The notes beneath the pieces are model-generated. The model was given only the letters and a program-made list of their open reading frames with translations, was not told where the DNA came from and made no database searches. Shown here in pieces: positions 17,466 to 26,207 of a stretch of 64,000 bases of DNA (the stretch's first letter is position 1; every line of letters starts with the position of its first letter). Both the position numbers and the translations under genes were made by a program. The stretch is from Flavobacteriaceae bacterium (lineage in GTDB: Bacteria > Bacteroidota > Bacteroidia > Flavobacteriales > Flavobacteriaceae), in contig JAQWSK010000016.1 of assembly GCA_029243245.1 (NCBI GenBank), forward strand, positions 124,001 through 188,000, read 5' to 3'.

Positions 17466-18590
17466 ATGAATAAATATCTCTATTTAAGTTTATTTTTAAT
17501 TGTGTTTTCTAATACTATTTCTTGTCAAGTAGAAAACCCTCCAAAAATTAAATCTGAAAACAAAATTAGTTATACAACAGAAGTTATTGTAGATGAGATA
17601 CCAATTCCATGGGGTATGGATTTTATTAATAGTGAAGAGATGCTTGTTACTGAAAAATCTGGGGTTTTATATCGAGTTATTAATGGGGAAAAAATAATTA
17701 TAACTGGAATTCCTCAAGCATACGCTAGAGGTCAAGGTGGATTATTAGATGTGGCTCTACATCCGGATTATAAAAACAATAATCTTATTTATTTTACAAT
17801 AAGCATTCAAGATGGAGAAGCTTCTGGTGGAAATACGGCACTGTACATAGCAAAACTACTTGATACAAAAATCATTAATTTACGTTTACTTTATAAGGCT
17901 GTTCCAAACACAAAAAAAGGACAGCATTGGGGCTCAAGAATTGTTTTTGATAATAATGGACATTTATTTTTCTCAGTTGGAGATAGAGGAAATAGAGATG
18001 TTAATCCACAAAATATTAAATTAGATGGAGGAAAAATCTATCGTTTAAACTTAGACGGAAGTATTCCAAATGACAACCCCTTCACATTTTCAAAAGATGC
18101 TAAATCTGCAATTTATTCTTATGGTCATAGGAATCCACAAGGTTTAGTGTTTCATCCTGAAACAGGAGTTCTTTGGGAACATGAACACGGGCCAAGAGGA
18201 GGTGATGAAATTAATCTTCCAGAAAAAGGAAAAAATTATGGATGGCCAATAATTACTTATGGAATAAATTATATTGGCACAACAATTACAGATAAAACAG
18301 AAGCCGAAGGAATGGAACAACCAATTTATTATTGGAAACCATCAATTGCTCCAAGTGGTATGAGTTTTTCAACATCAGATATTTATCCAGAATGGAAAGG
18401 GAATTTATTTGTGGGATCTCTAGTATTTGAATATCTTGAAAGACTAGTTTTAGAAGATAATAAAGTAGTTTATCGAGAAAAGATTTTAGATGGTATTGGA
18501 AGAGTAAGGAATGTAAAACAAGGTCCTGATGGTTATCTATATCTTGGAGTTGAAGGCAAAGGAATTATTAAAATTTTACCTATACAATGA
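17466..18590 (+). CDS. PQQ-dependent sugar dehydrogenase, lipoprotein
   Basis: A soluble quinoprotein glucose/sorbosone dehydrogenase-type beta-propeller of 374 residues. I start it at the ATG at 17466, which begins a lipoprotein signal ending in NTISCQ; the longer frame begins with TTG at 17415. Key family residues are visible: the catalytic His in GQHWGSRI, the Arg in GHRNPQGLVFHP, and the Ca/PQQ-loop segment EHEHGPRGGDEIN. It should oxidise an aldose at C1 in the periplasm. The next gene, a small c-type cytochrome, overlaps by 4 bases and is the likely electron acceptor. PQQ must come from elsewhere, since no pqq genes are in the window. Confidence 0.92.
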   Translation: MNKYLYLSLFLIVFSNTISCQVENPPKIKSENKISYTTEVIVDEIPIPWGMDFINSEEMLVTEKSGVLYRVINGEKIIITGIPQAYARGQGGLLDVALHPDYKNNNLIYFTISIQDGEASGGNTALYIAKLLDTKIINLRLLYKAVPNTKKGQHWGSRIVFDNNGHLFFSVGDRGNRDVNPQNIKLDGGKIYRLNLDGSIPNDNPFTFSKDAKSAIYSYGHRNPQGLVFHPETGVLWEHEHGPRGGDEINLPEKGKNYGWPIITYGINYIGTTITDKTEAEGMEQPIYYWKPSIAPSGMSFSTSDIYPEWKGNLFVGSLVFEYLERLVLEDNKVVYREKILDGIGRVRNVKQGPDGYLYLGVEGKGIIKILPIQ

Positions 18591-18991
18591 GAACATTTTT
18601 ATTGATATACACTTTTTCTTTATTTGGTATTTTATTTTCAATACAAAATAAATCTATTGAACAAAGCATTGAAGACGGGTATATGATTTACGATGATTTT
18701 TGCATTCAATGCCATGGTCCAAATGGTATAGGATTTATAAAGACAATCCCTCCCCTAGCCAATTCTGATTTTCTACTGAATATTAATAAAAGTATTTCAA
18801 TTATAAAGTATGGAGCTAAAGGACCTATTATTGTTAATGGTAAGGAATATGAAGGAAATTCTATGATATCCCAAGGATTAGATTCAGAAGAAATATCAGA
18901 TGTTTTGAATTATATAAAAAATAATTGGGGTAATTCAAATGAAATACAAATTACCGCTGAAGATGTAAATAATATTATAAACCCTATTTGA
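18587..18991 (+). CDS. Small c-type cytochrome
   Basis: A 134-residue protein with an N-terminal signal/anchor helix and one haem-binding motif, CIQCH, in YDDFCIQCHGPNGIG. PPLANSDFL follows, and a candidate distal Met is in GNSMISQGL. The C-terminal DVLNYIKNNWGN helix is typical of class I cytochromes paired with dehydrogenases. The ATGA overlap with the sugar dehydrogenase gene argues that it takes electrons from that enzyme's PQQ. Confidence 0.92.
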   Translation: MRTFLLIYTFSLFGILFSIQNKSIEQSIEDGYMIYDDFCIQCHGPNGIGFIKTIPPLANSDFLLNINKSISIIKYGAKGPIIVNGKEYEGNSMISQGLDSEEISDVLNYIKNNWGNSNEIQITAEDVNNIINPI

Positions 18992-18994
18992 TTA

Positions 18995-19312
18995 ATGAAG
19001 TTTCTTGAGCTTTATCTTTCTTTCTTTAATAAAATTATTAAGCTGAAGTATTCAATCATAATTTTAATTTTTTTAATCTGGATGGTGTTCTTAGATACTC
19101 ACTCATGGCAAATTCATAATGAATTAAATAATGAAATAAATCAACTAGAAGCTCAAAAAATCGAATTAGAAAAAAATATTAATCAAGATAAAAACACTAT
19201 TGAAGTTTTGAAGGACCCTGACAGTTTAGAGGTTTTTGGTAGAAGAAACTATAATCTTAAAAAAGATAATGAAACTATATTTTATGTTGAGTTTAAAGAC
19301 ACTCTTGATTAA
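18995..19312 (+). CDS. Septum formation initiator family protein (DivIC/FtsB-like)
   Basis: A 105-residue bitopic membrane protein: a single helix around residues 17-32 (SIIILIFLIWMVFLD), a coiled coil rich in Asn/Glu/Lys (residues 38-66), and the ending DPDSLEVFGRRNYNLKKDNE, which is the family hallmark. DivIC/FtsB links FtsL and FtsQ in the divisome. It begins 3 bases after the cytochrome gene and is followed by parAB. Confidence 0.88.
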   Translation: MKFLELYLSFFNKIIKLKYSIIILIFLIWMVFLDTHSWQIHNELNNEINQLEAQKIELEKNINQDKNTIEVLKDPDSLEVFGRRNYNLKKDNETIFYVEFKDTLD

Positions 19313-19392
19313 CAAATGTTAACAAATCATTGTCATATATAAGTTTCATAAGCACTCAAATAATTGTATTTTTATGCCTCAATAAAATCTAA

Positions 19393-20160
19393 ATGGGTAA
19401 AATCTTAGCTATTGCCAATCAAAAAGGTGGGGTAGGGAAAACAACAACAACCGTTAATTTGGCTGCAGGACTAGGGATTTTAGAAAAAAAAATTCTTTTA
19501 GTAGACGCTGATCCTCAAGCGAATGCAAGTTCAGGTTTAGGTTTTGAAATCAATACAGAAAGCAAAGGTACATATAGACTTTTAGAGCATTCTGTATCAG
19601 CTGAGAAAGCAATAATAAAAACATCTATCCCCAACCTAGATATAATTACTTCTAACATAGATTTAGTTGCCTCAGAAATAGAGTTGGTTGATAAGTCAAA
19701 AAGAGAGTATATGCTTCAAAAGGCTTTATTAGATGTTAAAAACAATTATGATTTTATTTTAATTGATTGTGCCCCATCTCTAGGACTAATAACTTTAAAC
19801 GCATTAGTCTGTGCAGACTCTGTAATTATTCCCATCCAATGTGAATACTTTGCGCTGGAAGGATTAGGAAAACTATTAAATACTATCAAAAGTGTTCAAA
19901 AAATTCATAACAGAAATCTAAGTATTGAAGGACTGCTTCTAACAATGTATGACTCTAGATTAAGATTATCAAACCAAGTTGTAGAGGAAGTTCAAAAACA
20001 TTTTGGAAAAATGGTTTTTAAAACAATAATTCAACGAAACATAACTTTAGGTGAAGCACCAAGCTATGGAAAAGATATAATATCTTATGATGCGTCAAGT
20101 AGAGGAGCAAAAAACTATCTTTCTTTAGCTAATGAAATAATTAAAAAAAATAAATTATAA
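19393..20160 (+). CDS. parA: Chromosome partitioning ATPase ParA (Soj)
   Basis: A 255-residue deviant-Walker ATPase that drives chromosome origin segregation with ParB. The P-loop QKGGVGKTTTTVNLA has the signature lysine, LLVDADPQANASSG is switch I, and FILIDCAPSLGLI is the Walker B/switch II region. The length is normal for chromosomal ParA. It overlaps parB by one base (TAATG). I did not recognise a parS palindrome nearby. Confidence 0.97.
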   Translation: MGKILAIANQKGGVGKTTTTVNLAAGLGILEKKILLVDADPQANASSGLGFEINTESKGTYRLLEHSVSAEKAIIKTSIPNLDIITSNIDLVASEIELVDKSKREYMLQKALLDVKNNYDFILIDCAPSLGLITLNALVCADSVIIPIQCEYFALEGLGKLLNTIKSVQKIHNRNLSIEGLLLTMYDSRLRLSNQVVEEVQKHFGKMVFKTIIQRNITLGEAPSYGKDIISYDASSRGAKNYLSLANEIIKKNKL

Positions 20161-21053
20161 TGGGACAATCATCAAAAAAACAGGCTCTAGGTCGAGGACT
20201 TTCTACGCTTTTGAATGACAACTCAAAAGATTTATCAGATATTAAATCCAATTTAAAAACTTCAAGTGTTGGAAATATTATAAAAATACCTGTAAATCTA
20301 ATTTCCTCTAACCCTTTTCAACCAAGGTCTTATTTTAATGAAGAACGTATAAATGAATTGGCTTCATCTATTAGCGAGCTAGGATTAATTCAACCCATTA
20401 CGGTTAGGAAGATTGATGAAAACTCATTTCAATTAGTTTCAGGAGAAAGAAGATTACGAGCTACTAAACTAATTGGGCTTGAAACAATTCCTTGCTATAT
20501 AAGATCAATCAATGATCAAGAATCACTTGAAATGGCACTTGTTGAAAACATCCAAAGGCAAGATTTAGATCCAATTGAAATTGCATTGTCGTACAAACGT
20601 TTGATAGAGGAGATCCAATTAACCCAAAATGAATTGAGTGACCGTGTTGGAAAAAAAAGAAGTACAATTACAAACTATTTAAGATTATTAAAATTGGATC
20701 CAATAGTTCAAACTGGTATCAGAGATGGTTTTATTTCAATGGGTCATGGAAGAGCTCTTATAAGTATAGATAATAGTAAAAATCAAATCAAGCTTTACGA
20801 AAAAATACTTAAAAAAGGATTGTCAGTTAGAAACACTGAAGAAATCGTAACTAGACTGAAAGTCAATACTGAAATAGAGCTGAATAAACATATACCTAAA
20901 TTTACATTGATTACTGCTAATGATCTACAATCTTTATTAGAAACTAAAGTAAAGGTTAAGGTTAACAATAATGGAAAAGGAGTTTTGACTATATCTTTCA
21001 ATTCCCAAGAAGATTTAAATCGTATTGTAAATAAAATTAATAAGGGTGCATAA
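20160..21053 (+). CDS. parB: ParB/Spo0J chromosome partition protein
   Basis: A 297-residue ParB: GRGLSTLL at the N-terminus binds ParA, NPFQPRSYF and SGERRLRATKLIG form the CTP-binding ParB/sulfiredoxin domain (the GERRLRA box is intact), and ELSDRVGKKRSTITNYLRLL is the helix-turn-helix that binds parS. The C-terminal dimerisation region is short and Lys/Asn rich. It overlaps parA by one base and the next gene by 8 bases. Confidence 0.97.
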   Translation: MGQSSKKQALGRGLSTLLNDNSKDLSDIKSNLKTSSVGNIIKIPVNLISSNPFQPRSYFNEERINELASSISELGLIQPITVRKIDENSFQLVSGERRLRATKLIGLETIPCYIRSINDQESLEMALVENIQRQDLDPIEIALSYKRLIEEIQLTQNELSDRVGKKRSTITNYLRLLKLDPIVQTGIRDGFISMGHGRALISIDNSKNQIKLYEKILKKGLSVRNTEEIVTRLKVNTEIELNKHIPKFTLITANDLQSLLETKVKVKVNNNGKGVLTISFNSQEDLNRIVNKINKGA

Positions 21054-21594
21054 AATATTTTTATTAATCATTTTAATCTTAAGCAATTGTTTTTCATATA
21101 GTCAAGAACTTAGTTCTAGAAAAAAAAGAAAAATTGAACTTATGTCTGATCCCCTTGCCCCATCTAAAGCAGCATTTTATTCGGCTGTTTTACCTGGATT
21201 AGGTCAAATCTATTCAGGAAATACATGGAAAGTCCCCCTAGTCTATGCAGCGATCGGAAGTGCAGTTTATGGATATGTATATAACAAAAATGAGTACAAC
21301 AAATATAGAGGAATTTATAAAAGAAGAATTGCAGGATTTAAAGATGATGAATATATTGATCTTATACCTCAGAATGATAAAATTTTGAAAGGAATGGATT
21401 TCCATAAAAAATATAGAGATATGTCATTTATTTTTATCATCGGAACTTATATGTTAAATATTCTTGAAGCAAATGTTAGCGCACACTTAATGCAATTTAA
21501 CGTTAATGATGATTTAAGCTTTAAACCAAATATAGATTTTGAACCAATTAGCGAATCTGAAACAATAGGTTTTACAGTCATATTAAAATTTTAA
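21046..21594 (+). CDS. DUF5683 family protein
   Basis: A 182-residue envelope protein of the DUF5683 family, known from its constant position between parB and dapB in Bacteroidota. It has a signal peptide (ILILSNCFSYSQE), the conserved block DPLAPSKAAFYSAVLPGLGQ, and further hydrophobic helices (YAAIGSAVYGYVY; IFIIGTYMLNILEANVSAH). The start is a GTG at 21046 that overlaps the end of parB. The function is unknown. Confidence 0.85.
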   Translation: MHKIFLLIILILSNCFSYSQELSSRKKRKIELMSDPLAPSKAAFYSAVLPGLGQIYSGNTWKVPLVYAAIGSAVYGYVYNKNEYNKYRGIYKRRIAGFKDDEYIDLIPQNDKILKGMDFHKKYRDMSFIFIIGTYMLNILEANVSAHLMQFNVNDDLSFKPNIDFEPISESETIGFTVILKF

Positions 21595-21598
21595 TCAT

Positions 21599-22294
21599 AT
21601 GAAAATAGCTATATTGGGTTACGGAAGAATGGGTAAATCTATTGAAACTGTTGCTATGCAAAGGAATCATACTATCGTTTGTAGAATTGATTCAAAAAAT
21701 GAAGGAGATCTTAAAAACGCAGACATGGTAATAAACTTTAGCGTTCCTTCTTCTGCTTTTAATAATATTAAAGAAGCAATTAACAATAAAATTCCTGTCG
21801 TAAGTGGAACAACTGGCTGGCTTAAAGATTTTAAGAATATTGAACAATTAGCAATTCAAAATAAAGTAGGATTTTTATATTCATCCAACTTTAGTATTGG
21901 AGTAAATTTATTTTTTCAATTAAACAAATCTCTAGCTAAACTTATGAAATCACACAATTATTCTATCAAATTAAATGAAATACACCATGCTCGAAAAATT
22001 GATTCTCCCAGTGGCACAGCAATATCATTAGCAAATGATATAATTTCAAATTCTAATTACAAAAATTGGAGCCTTAATCAGGGTGATAAAGAAACCTTAA
22101 AAATAAAATCTTCTCGCAAGGGAACTTTTCATGGCATGCACACTGTTGCATACAATTCAGAATATGATAAAATAATTATAAGTCATGAAAGTTATTCAAG
22201 AACCAGTTATGCTATAGGGGCTGTAATTGCTGCAGAATGGTTGCATGGAAAAATTGGAGTTTACTCAATGTCAGATGTCCTAAAATCAATATAA
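21599..22294 (+). CDS. dapB: 4-hydroxy-tetrahydrodipicolinate reductase
   Basis: Reduces hydroxytetrahydrodipicolinate in the lysine/diaminopimelate pathway using NAD(P)H. The 231-residue form is shorter than the E. coli enzyme but normal for flavobacteria. ILGYGRMGKSIE is the nucleotide-binding loop, SGTTGW is conserved, and NEIHHARKIDSPSGTA contains the catalytic His and Lys. Other steps of the same pathway in this window are DapD (52006) and LysA (63644), each in a separate place. Confidence 0.95.
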   Translation: MKIAILGYGRMGKSIETVAMQRNHTIVCRIDSKNEGDLKNADMVINFSVPSSAFNNIKEAINNKIPVVSGTTGWLKDFKNIEQLAIQNKVGFLYSSNFSIGVNLFFQLNKSLAKLMKSHNYSIKLNEIHHARKIDSPSGTAISLANDIISNSNYKNWSLNQGDKETLKIKSSRKGTFHGMHTVAYNSEYDKIIISHESYSRTSYAIGAVIAAEWLHGKIGVYSMSDVLKSI

Positions 22295-22315
22295 TTTAAT
22301 AACCATAGAATATTT

Positions 22316-24022
22316 ATGAACTTCAATGAGTGGCTAATTTTTATTTTAAGTATACAATTAATTCATTTTATAGGAACTTGGAGATTGTACTCAATAGCTG
22401 GAAGAAAATCTTGGGAGTCAGCAATTCCAATATATAACGCCTTTGTATTAATGAGTATAATAAAACGACCTAAATGGTGGGTGATTTTATTATTTATCCC
22501 AGTCATCAATTTAATGATGTTTGGAATTATATGGGTCGAAACCATTAGAAGTTTTGGTAAAAACTCAACTAAAGAGACTTTGTTGGCTATCTTTTCTCTA
22601 GGGTTTTATATTTTATTTATTAACTACTCTAAAAAGGTCAACTACCTTAATGACAGAAATTTAAATTCGAATTCTGCTTTTGGCGATTGGCTTAGTTCTT
22701 TAATGTTTGCAATAATTGCAGCTACATTAGTTCATACATATTTTATTCAGCCTTTTATTATTCCTACTGGATCATTAGAAAAATCTTTGCTTATTGGAGA
22801 CTTTTTATTTGTAAGTAAATTTCACTATGGAGCTAGAATTCCAACTACTCCTTTTGCGATGCCAATGGTTCATGACACATTACCACTCATAAAAACAAGG
22901 TCATACTTTAAAAAACCTCAATTACCTTTTTTACGTCTTCCCGGGTTCCAGAAAATTAAAAGAAATGATATTGTTGTTTTTAATTGGCCAGCAGATACAG
23001 TTAGACAATTTTTTGTTAGAGAAAAAGGTGTTAGAAAGCCAATTGATAAAAAATCTAACTATGTTAAACGTTGTGTTGGAATTTCAGGAGACACTTTAGA
23101 AATAAGAGATGGAATTACATATATAAATAATTCGGAAAATATTTTACCTGAATGGGCAAAAATTCAACATACATATACCGTTTATAATAATGAGGGAATT
23201 TCTTCAAGAAAGCTTTTAAAAAATGGAATTACTGATTTTGAAAGAATATATCGAATAGAAAATATAACTCAAAGTTCTTATAAAGCTCTAATACCATACA
23301 TTATAGGGCGACAGGGAAATACAGTTGAAAACTTTTCTGTAATTACACCAGCAAAGGGATTACCAGTAAAACTAGTTCGAAGCCTAGGCCTAAAAGTATC
23401 GGAATTGATGACTAAGAAAAAAGTTATAAATACAACTTTCGGTAATGTATTAAAATTTCAAGAACTTGAAAAACATGATAGTATCATAAGAAATATATCA
23501 AAAATTAAAACCCCTAATGAAAGTTTTTTTCCTAATAGAATTACATTTGATTGGAACGAAGATAATTTTGGCCCGCTTATAATTCCTAAAAAGGGAGCTA
23601 GAATAGCTCTTAATAATAAAACCTATCCATTATACAAAAAAATAATTGAAGAATATGAGGGAAATAATGTGATTAGACAGGATAATACTTTTATTGTTAA
23701 TAATCAAAAACTAACTTCATATACTTTCAAACAAAATTATTATTGGATGATGGGTGACAATAGACACAGATCTGAAGACAGTAGGTTTTGGGGTTTTGTT
23801 CCCGAAGATCATGTAATGGGAAAACCTGTTTTTATCTGGATGAGTATTGATGGTTTTAATGATGGGTTTAAAAACTGGAAAATTCGTTGGAAAAGAGTTT
23901 TTTCAGTGGTAAATGGGGAAGGAAAAAGAAAATCTTATCTTCCACACTTCCTCCTCATTATTGGATTATGGCAAAGTTTTGTTTTTATTCGAAGAAGAAG
24001 AAATAAAAAGATTTCTAAATGA
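22316..24022 (+). CDS. lepB: Signal peptidase I (large Bacteroidota form)
   Basis: A 568-residue leader peptidase, much longer than the E. coli or Gram-positive enzyme. Three or more N-terminal membrane segments (residues 1-105, DUF5684-like) precede the usual anchor. The catalytic Ser is in PTGSLEKSLLIGDFLFVSK and the catalytic Lys in SNYVKRCVGISGDTLE. A long insertion (about residues 275-455) separates it from the last box, YYWMMGDNRHRSEDSRFWG. It removes signal peptides from secreted and outer-membrane proteins. The ATGA overlap couples it to the WbqC-like gene. Confidence 0.95.
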   Translation: MNFNEWLIFILSIQLIHFIGTWRLYSIAGRKSWESAIPIYNAFVLMSIIKRPKWWVILLFIPVINLMMFGIIWVETIRSFGKNSTKETLLAIFSLGFYILFINYSKKVNYLNDRNLNSNSAFGDWLSSLMFAIIAATLVHTYFIQPFIIPTGSLEKSLLIGDFLFVSKFHYGARIPTTPFAMPMVHDTLPLIKTRSYFKKPQLPFLRLPGFQKIKRNDIVVFNWPADTVRQFFVREKGVRKPIDKKSNYVKRCVGISGDTLEIRDGITYINNSENILPEWAKIQHTYTVYNNEGISSRKLLKNGITDFERIYRIENITQSSYKALIPYIIGRQGNTVENFSVITPAKGLPVKLVRSLGLKVSELMTKKKVINTTFGNVLKFQELEKHDSIIRNISKIKTPNESFFPNRITFDWNEDNFGPLIIPKKGARIALNNKTYPLYKKIIEEYEGNNVIRQDNTFIVNNQKLTSYTFKQNYYWMMGDNRHRSEDSRFWGFVPEDHVMGKPVFIWMSIDGFNDGFKNWKIRWKRVFSVVNGEGKRKSYLPHFLLIIGLWQSFVFIRRRRNKKISK

Positions 24023-24603
24023 TCTTAATACCAGCTTATTTACCTCCAATAAGTTATTTTAAAAGTGTAATTAATCAAAATAAATTATCGATTTGTATTA
24101 ACACAAATTATCAAAAACAAACTTTTAGAAACAGGTGTATTATATATGGTGCTAATGGTCTTCATAAACTTACAATACCAATAACTAATAACTCAAGAGT
24201 TAAGAAAGATAAAGACGTAACCATTCACAATGAAATGCAATGGCAAAAAAACCATTGGAGGGCAATAGAATCAGCTTATAAATCATCTCCTTTTTTTGAA
24301 TACTACCAAGATGAATTGGCTCCCTTCTTTTTTAAGAAACAAAAGTTTCTTTTTGACTTTAATTTTAAAATTTTAATTCAAATTTTTAATTTTTTAAATA
24401 CTTCTATTGAAATTAATGAAACAAATCAGATAGATGATATTTCTAAACTTAATCAAATATTAAACCCTAAAAAAGCATCAACTGATTACAAACCTTACAA
24501 TCAAGTTTTTATAGAGAAAAATGGCTTTCAAAGCAATCTAAGCATAATAGACGTTTTATTCAATCTAGGACCTGAGACACTAGATTATATTAGATCGCTT
24601 TGA
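24019..24603 (+). CDS. WbqC-like family protein
   Basis: A 194-residue member of the WbqC-like family. The start LIPAYLPPISYFKSVI, the central FRNRCIIYGANGLHKLTIPI and the QKNHWRAIESAYKSSPFF block are characteristic. In Bacteroidota it regularly follows lepB, as here, with a 4-base overlap. Family members occur in O-antigen gene clusters, but the activity is not established. The stop is 6 bases from that of the convergent rhomboid gene. Confidence 0.88.
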   Translation: MILIPAYLPPISYFKSVINQNKLSICINTNYQKQTFRNRCIIYGANGLHKLTIPITNNSRVKKDKDVTIHNEMQWQKNHWRAIESAYKSSPFFEYYQDELAPFFFKKQKFLFDFNFKILIQIFNFLNTSIEINETNQIDDISKLNQILNPKKASTDYKPYNQVFIEKNGFQSNLSIIDVLFNLGPETLDYIRSL

Positions 24604-24609
24604 AAACAT

Positions 24610-25479
24610 TTATTTCTTACCAGCATTAAATAAAGTTTCCTTTTCTTTTTTAGTGAGACTTTCGTATCCAGAATTAGAAATTTTATCTAATATGGAATCA
24701 ATCTTCGCTTGATTGTTCTGAGAACTTTTTTTATTTGATGAGCTTTTCTTAGATCTATAAACTGTCTCTAAAGTGGGTTTAGAAAAAACTTTTGTTAAGC
24801 TTTTCCATATTTTCTCAAAAGACGCTCCAATATCATTTCCACGAGATAAATTTTGAGCATAAATAAAACCCAAAATAGCTCCTCCTAAATGAGAAATTCT
24901 TCCTCCAGCATTTCCATATGGAATCATCACTAAATCAATTGCAACAAGAGCAATTCCAATGTATTTAAGTTTTAAATTAAAAAATAAAAGTCTAATTTCA
25001 GTCTCAGGAGTATAAGTACACACAAAAATCAAAACAGCCATAACACCCGCTGAGGCACCAATCATTGAAGGAAAGCTTCCTTGAAACACAGGAAAAATTA
25101 AATAACTTAAAACAAATAAAATCCCTCCAAACAAAACACCCAAAAAATAGGTGTTTATGAATGTTTCTTTTTTAAAAAGATTAAGAAATATTGAGCCAGC
25201 ATAATAAAGTATTAACATGTTCCAAAACAAGTGAGAAATTCTAGTATGAAAAAATGAATATGTAAATAATGTCCAAGGTTTGAATAATAAAACAGAAAGT
25301 TTAGGTGATAATTCAACCCATGAAATAAAGTTTCCATAAGAAAAATTAAAAAGAAATAGTATGGTGTTTATAACAAAGGGAATAACAAAAAATAAAATGT
25401 TTATTACAATCAATTTTTCAGAAATAGAAAAATAGTTATATCTATTTTTTATATTTTGCCAATCAATCATTAATCCCAT
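24610..25479 (-). CDS. Rhomboid family intramembrane serine protease
   Basis: A 289-residue rhomboid with six or more membrane helices. The catalytic Ser lies in IGASAGVMAVL and the catalytic His in RISHLGGAILGF. The conserved loop before them is HTRISHLFWNMLILYYAGS. The cytoplasmic C-terminal 75 residues are Lys/Ser rich and unrelated to the protease core. It overlaps the second rhomboid gene by 10 bases. The substrate is unknown. Confidence 0.93.
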   Translation of the reverse strand: MGLMIDWQNIKNRYNYFSISEKLIVINILFFVIPFVINTILFLFNFSYGNFISWVELSPKLSVLLFKPWTLFTYSFFHTRISHLFWNMLILYYAGSIFLNLFKKETFINTYFLGVLFGGILFVLSYLIFPVFQGSFPSMIGASAGVMAVLIFVCTYTPETEIRLLFFNLKLKYIGIALVAIDLVMIPYGNAGGRISHLGGAILGFIYAQNLSRGNDIGASFEKIWKSLTKVFSKPTLETVYRSKKSSSNKKSSQNNQAKIDSILDKISNSGYESLTKKEKETLFNAGKK

Positions 25480-26207
25480 CTTTTATTATTAAATTGATTT
25501 TTTTTCCAATACTGCATCATAATAAAGCCTGTAAAAGCACCACCTACATGAGCAAAATGGGCTATTGGCCCAATAGAATAGGATGAAAATCCGAAAAACA
25601 CATCTGCTGCAATAAGTAAAGGAACCAAATATTTAGCTCTTATCGGAATTGGCGGAAACAACAACATCAACTGAGTATTAGGGAATAACATTGCAAAAGC
25701 AACTAAAATACCATATAATGCACCTGAAGCTCCAACCAAAACTGAATTATATGCCGAAAATGCACTTTGAAGGGTTTCAACTTCAATTAGATTAATAATA
25801 TTAGTTGGTAGTCTAGAAGAAGAGTAGAACTCTGAAATGATTGAAGAATCTATATTTAGATTTAAAAAAAATTCATTAGCCTGATTAACCTGAAAGCTGT
25901 ACAGTAATAATTGTAATGCTGCAGCTCCAAACCCAGTTGATAAATAAAAGAAAATAAATTTATTTTTTCCCCACATTTGCTCAATTGGAGTTCCAAACAT
26001 CCAAAGACCAATCATATTAAATAAAATATGAGAGAAATCACCATGCATAAAAATATGTGATAATACTTGCCAATATTGAAATTTTGGTGATTTATAAAAA
26101 TGTAATGCAAATAAATCATACATATATTCATCTAGAACCAAAGTGGCTAAAAAAAATATACCATTTATTATCAGGAGGTGTTTAACTGTATCGGAAGCTT
26201 TCCGCAT
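25470..26207 (-). CDS. Second rhomboid family intramembrane serine protease
   Basis: A 245-residue rhomboid. The catalytic Ser is in VGASGALYGILVAF and His in AHFAHVGGAFTGF; HGDFSHILFNMIGLWMFG is the conserved first-loop segment. Compared with its neighbour it has a longer loop after helix 3 (about residues 105-150) and no long cytoplasmic tail. The stop of this gene overlaps the start of the other rhomboid, and mutL lies directly upstream with a one-base overlap. Tandem rhomboids next to mutL are a normal flavobacterial arrangement. Confidence 0.92.
   Translation of the reverse strand: MRKASDTVKHLLIINGIFFLATLVLDEYMYDLFALHFYKSPKFQYWQVLSHIFMHGDFSHILFNMIGLWMFGTPIEQMWGKNKFIFFYLSTGFGAAALQLLLYSFQVNQANEFFLNLNIDSSIISEFYSSSRLPTNIINLIEVETLQSAFSAYNSVLVGASGALYGILVAFAMLFPNTQLMLLFPPIPIRAKYLVPLLIAADVFFGFSSYSIGPIAHFAHVGGAFTGFIMMQYWKKNQFNNKRWD

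Noticed and set aside
19313-19392. parS centromere site next to parAB
   Set aside because: I looked for a TGTTTCACGTGAAACA-like palindrome here and within parAB and did not recognise one.
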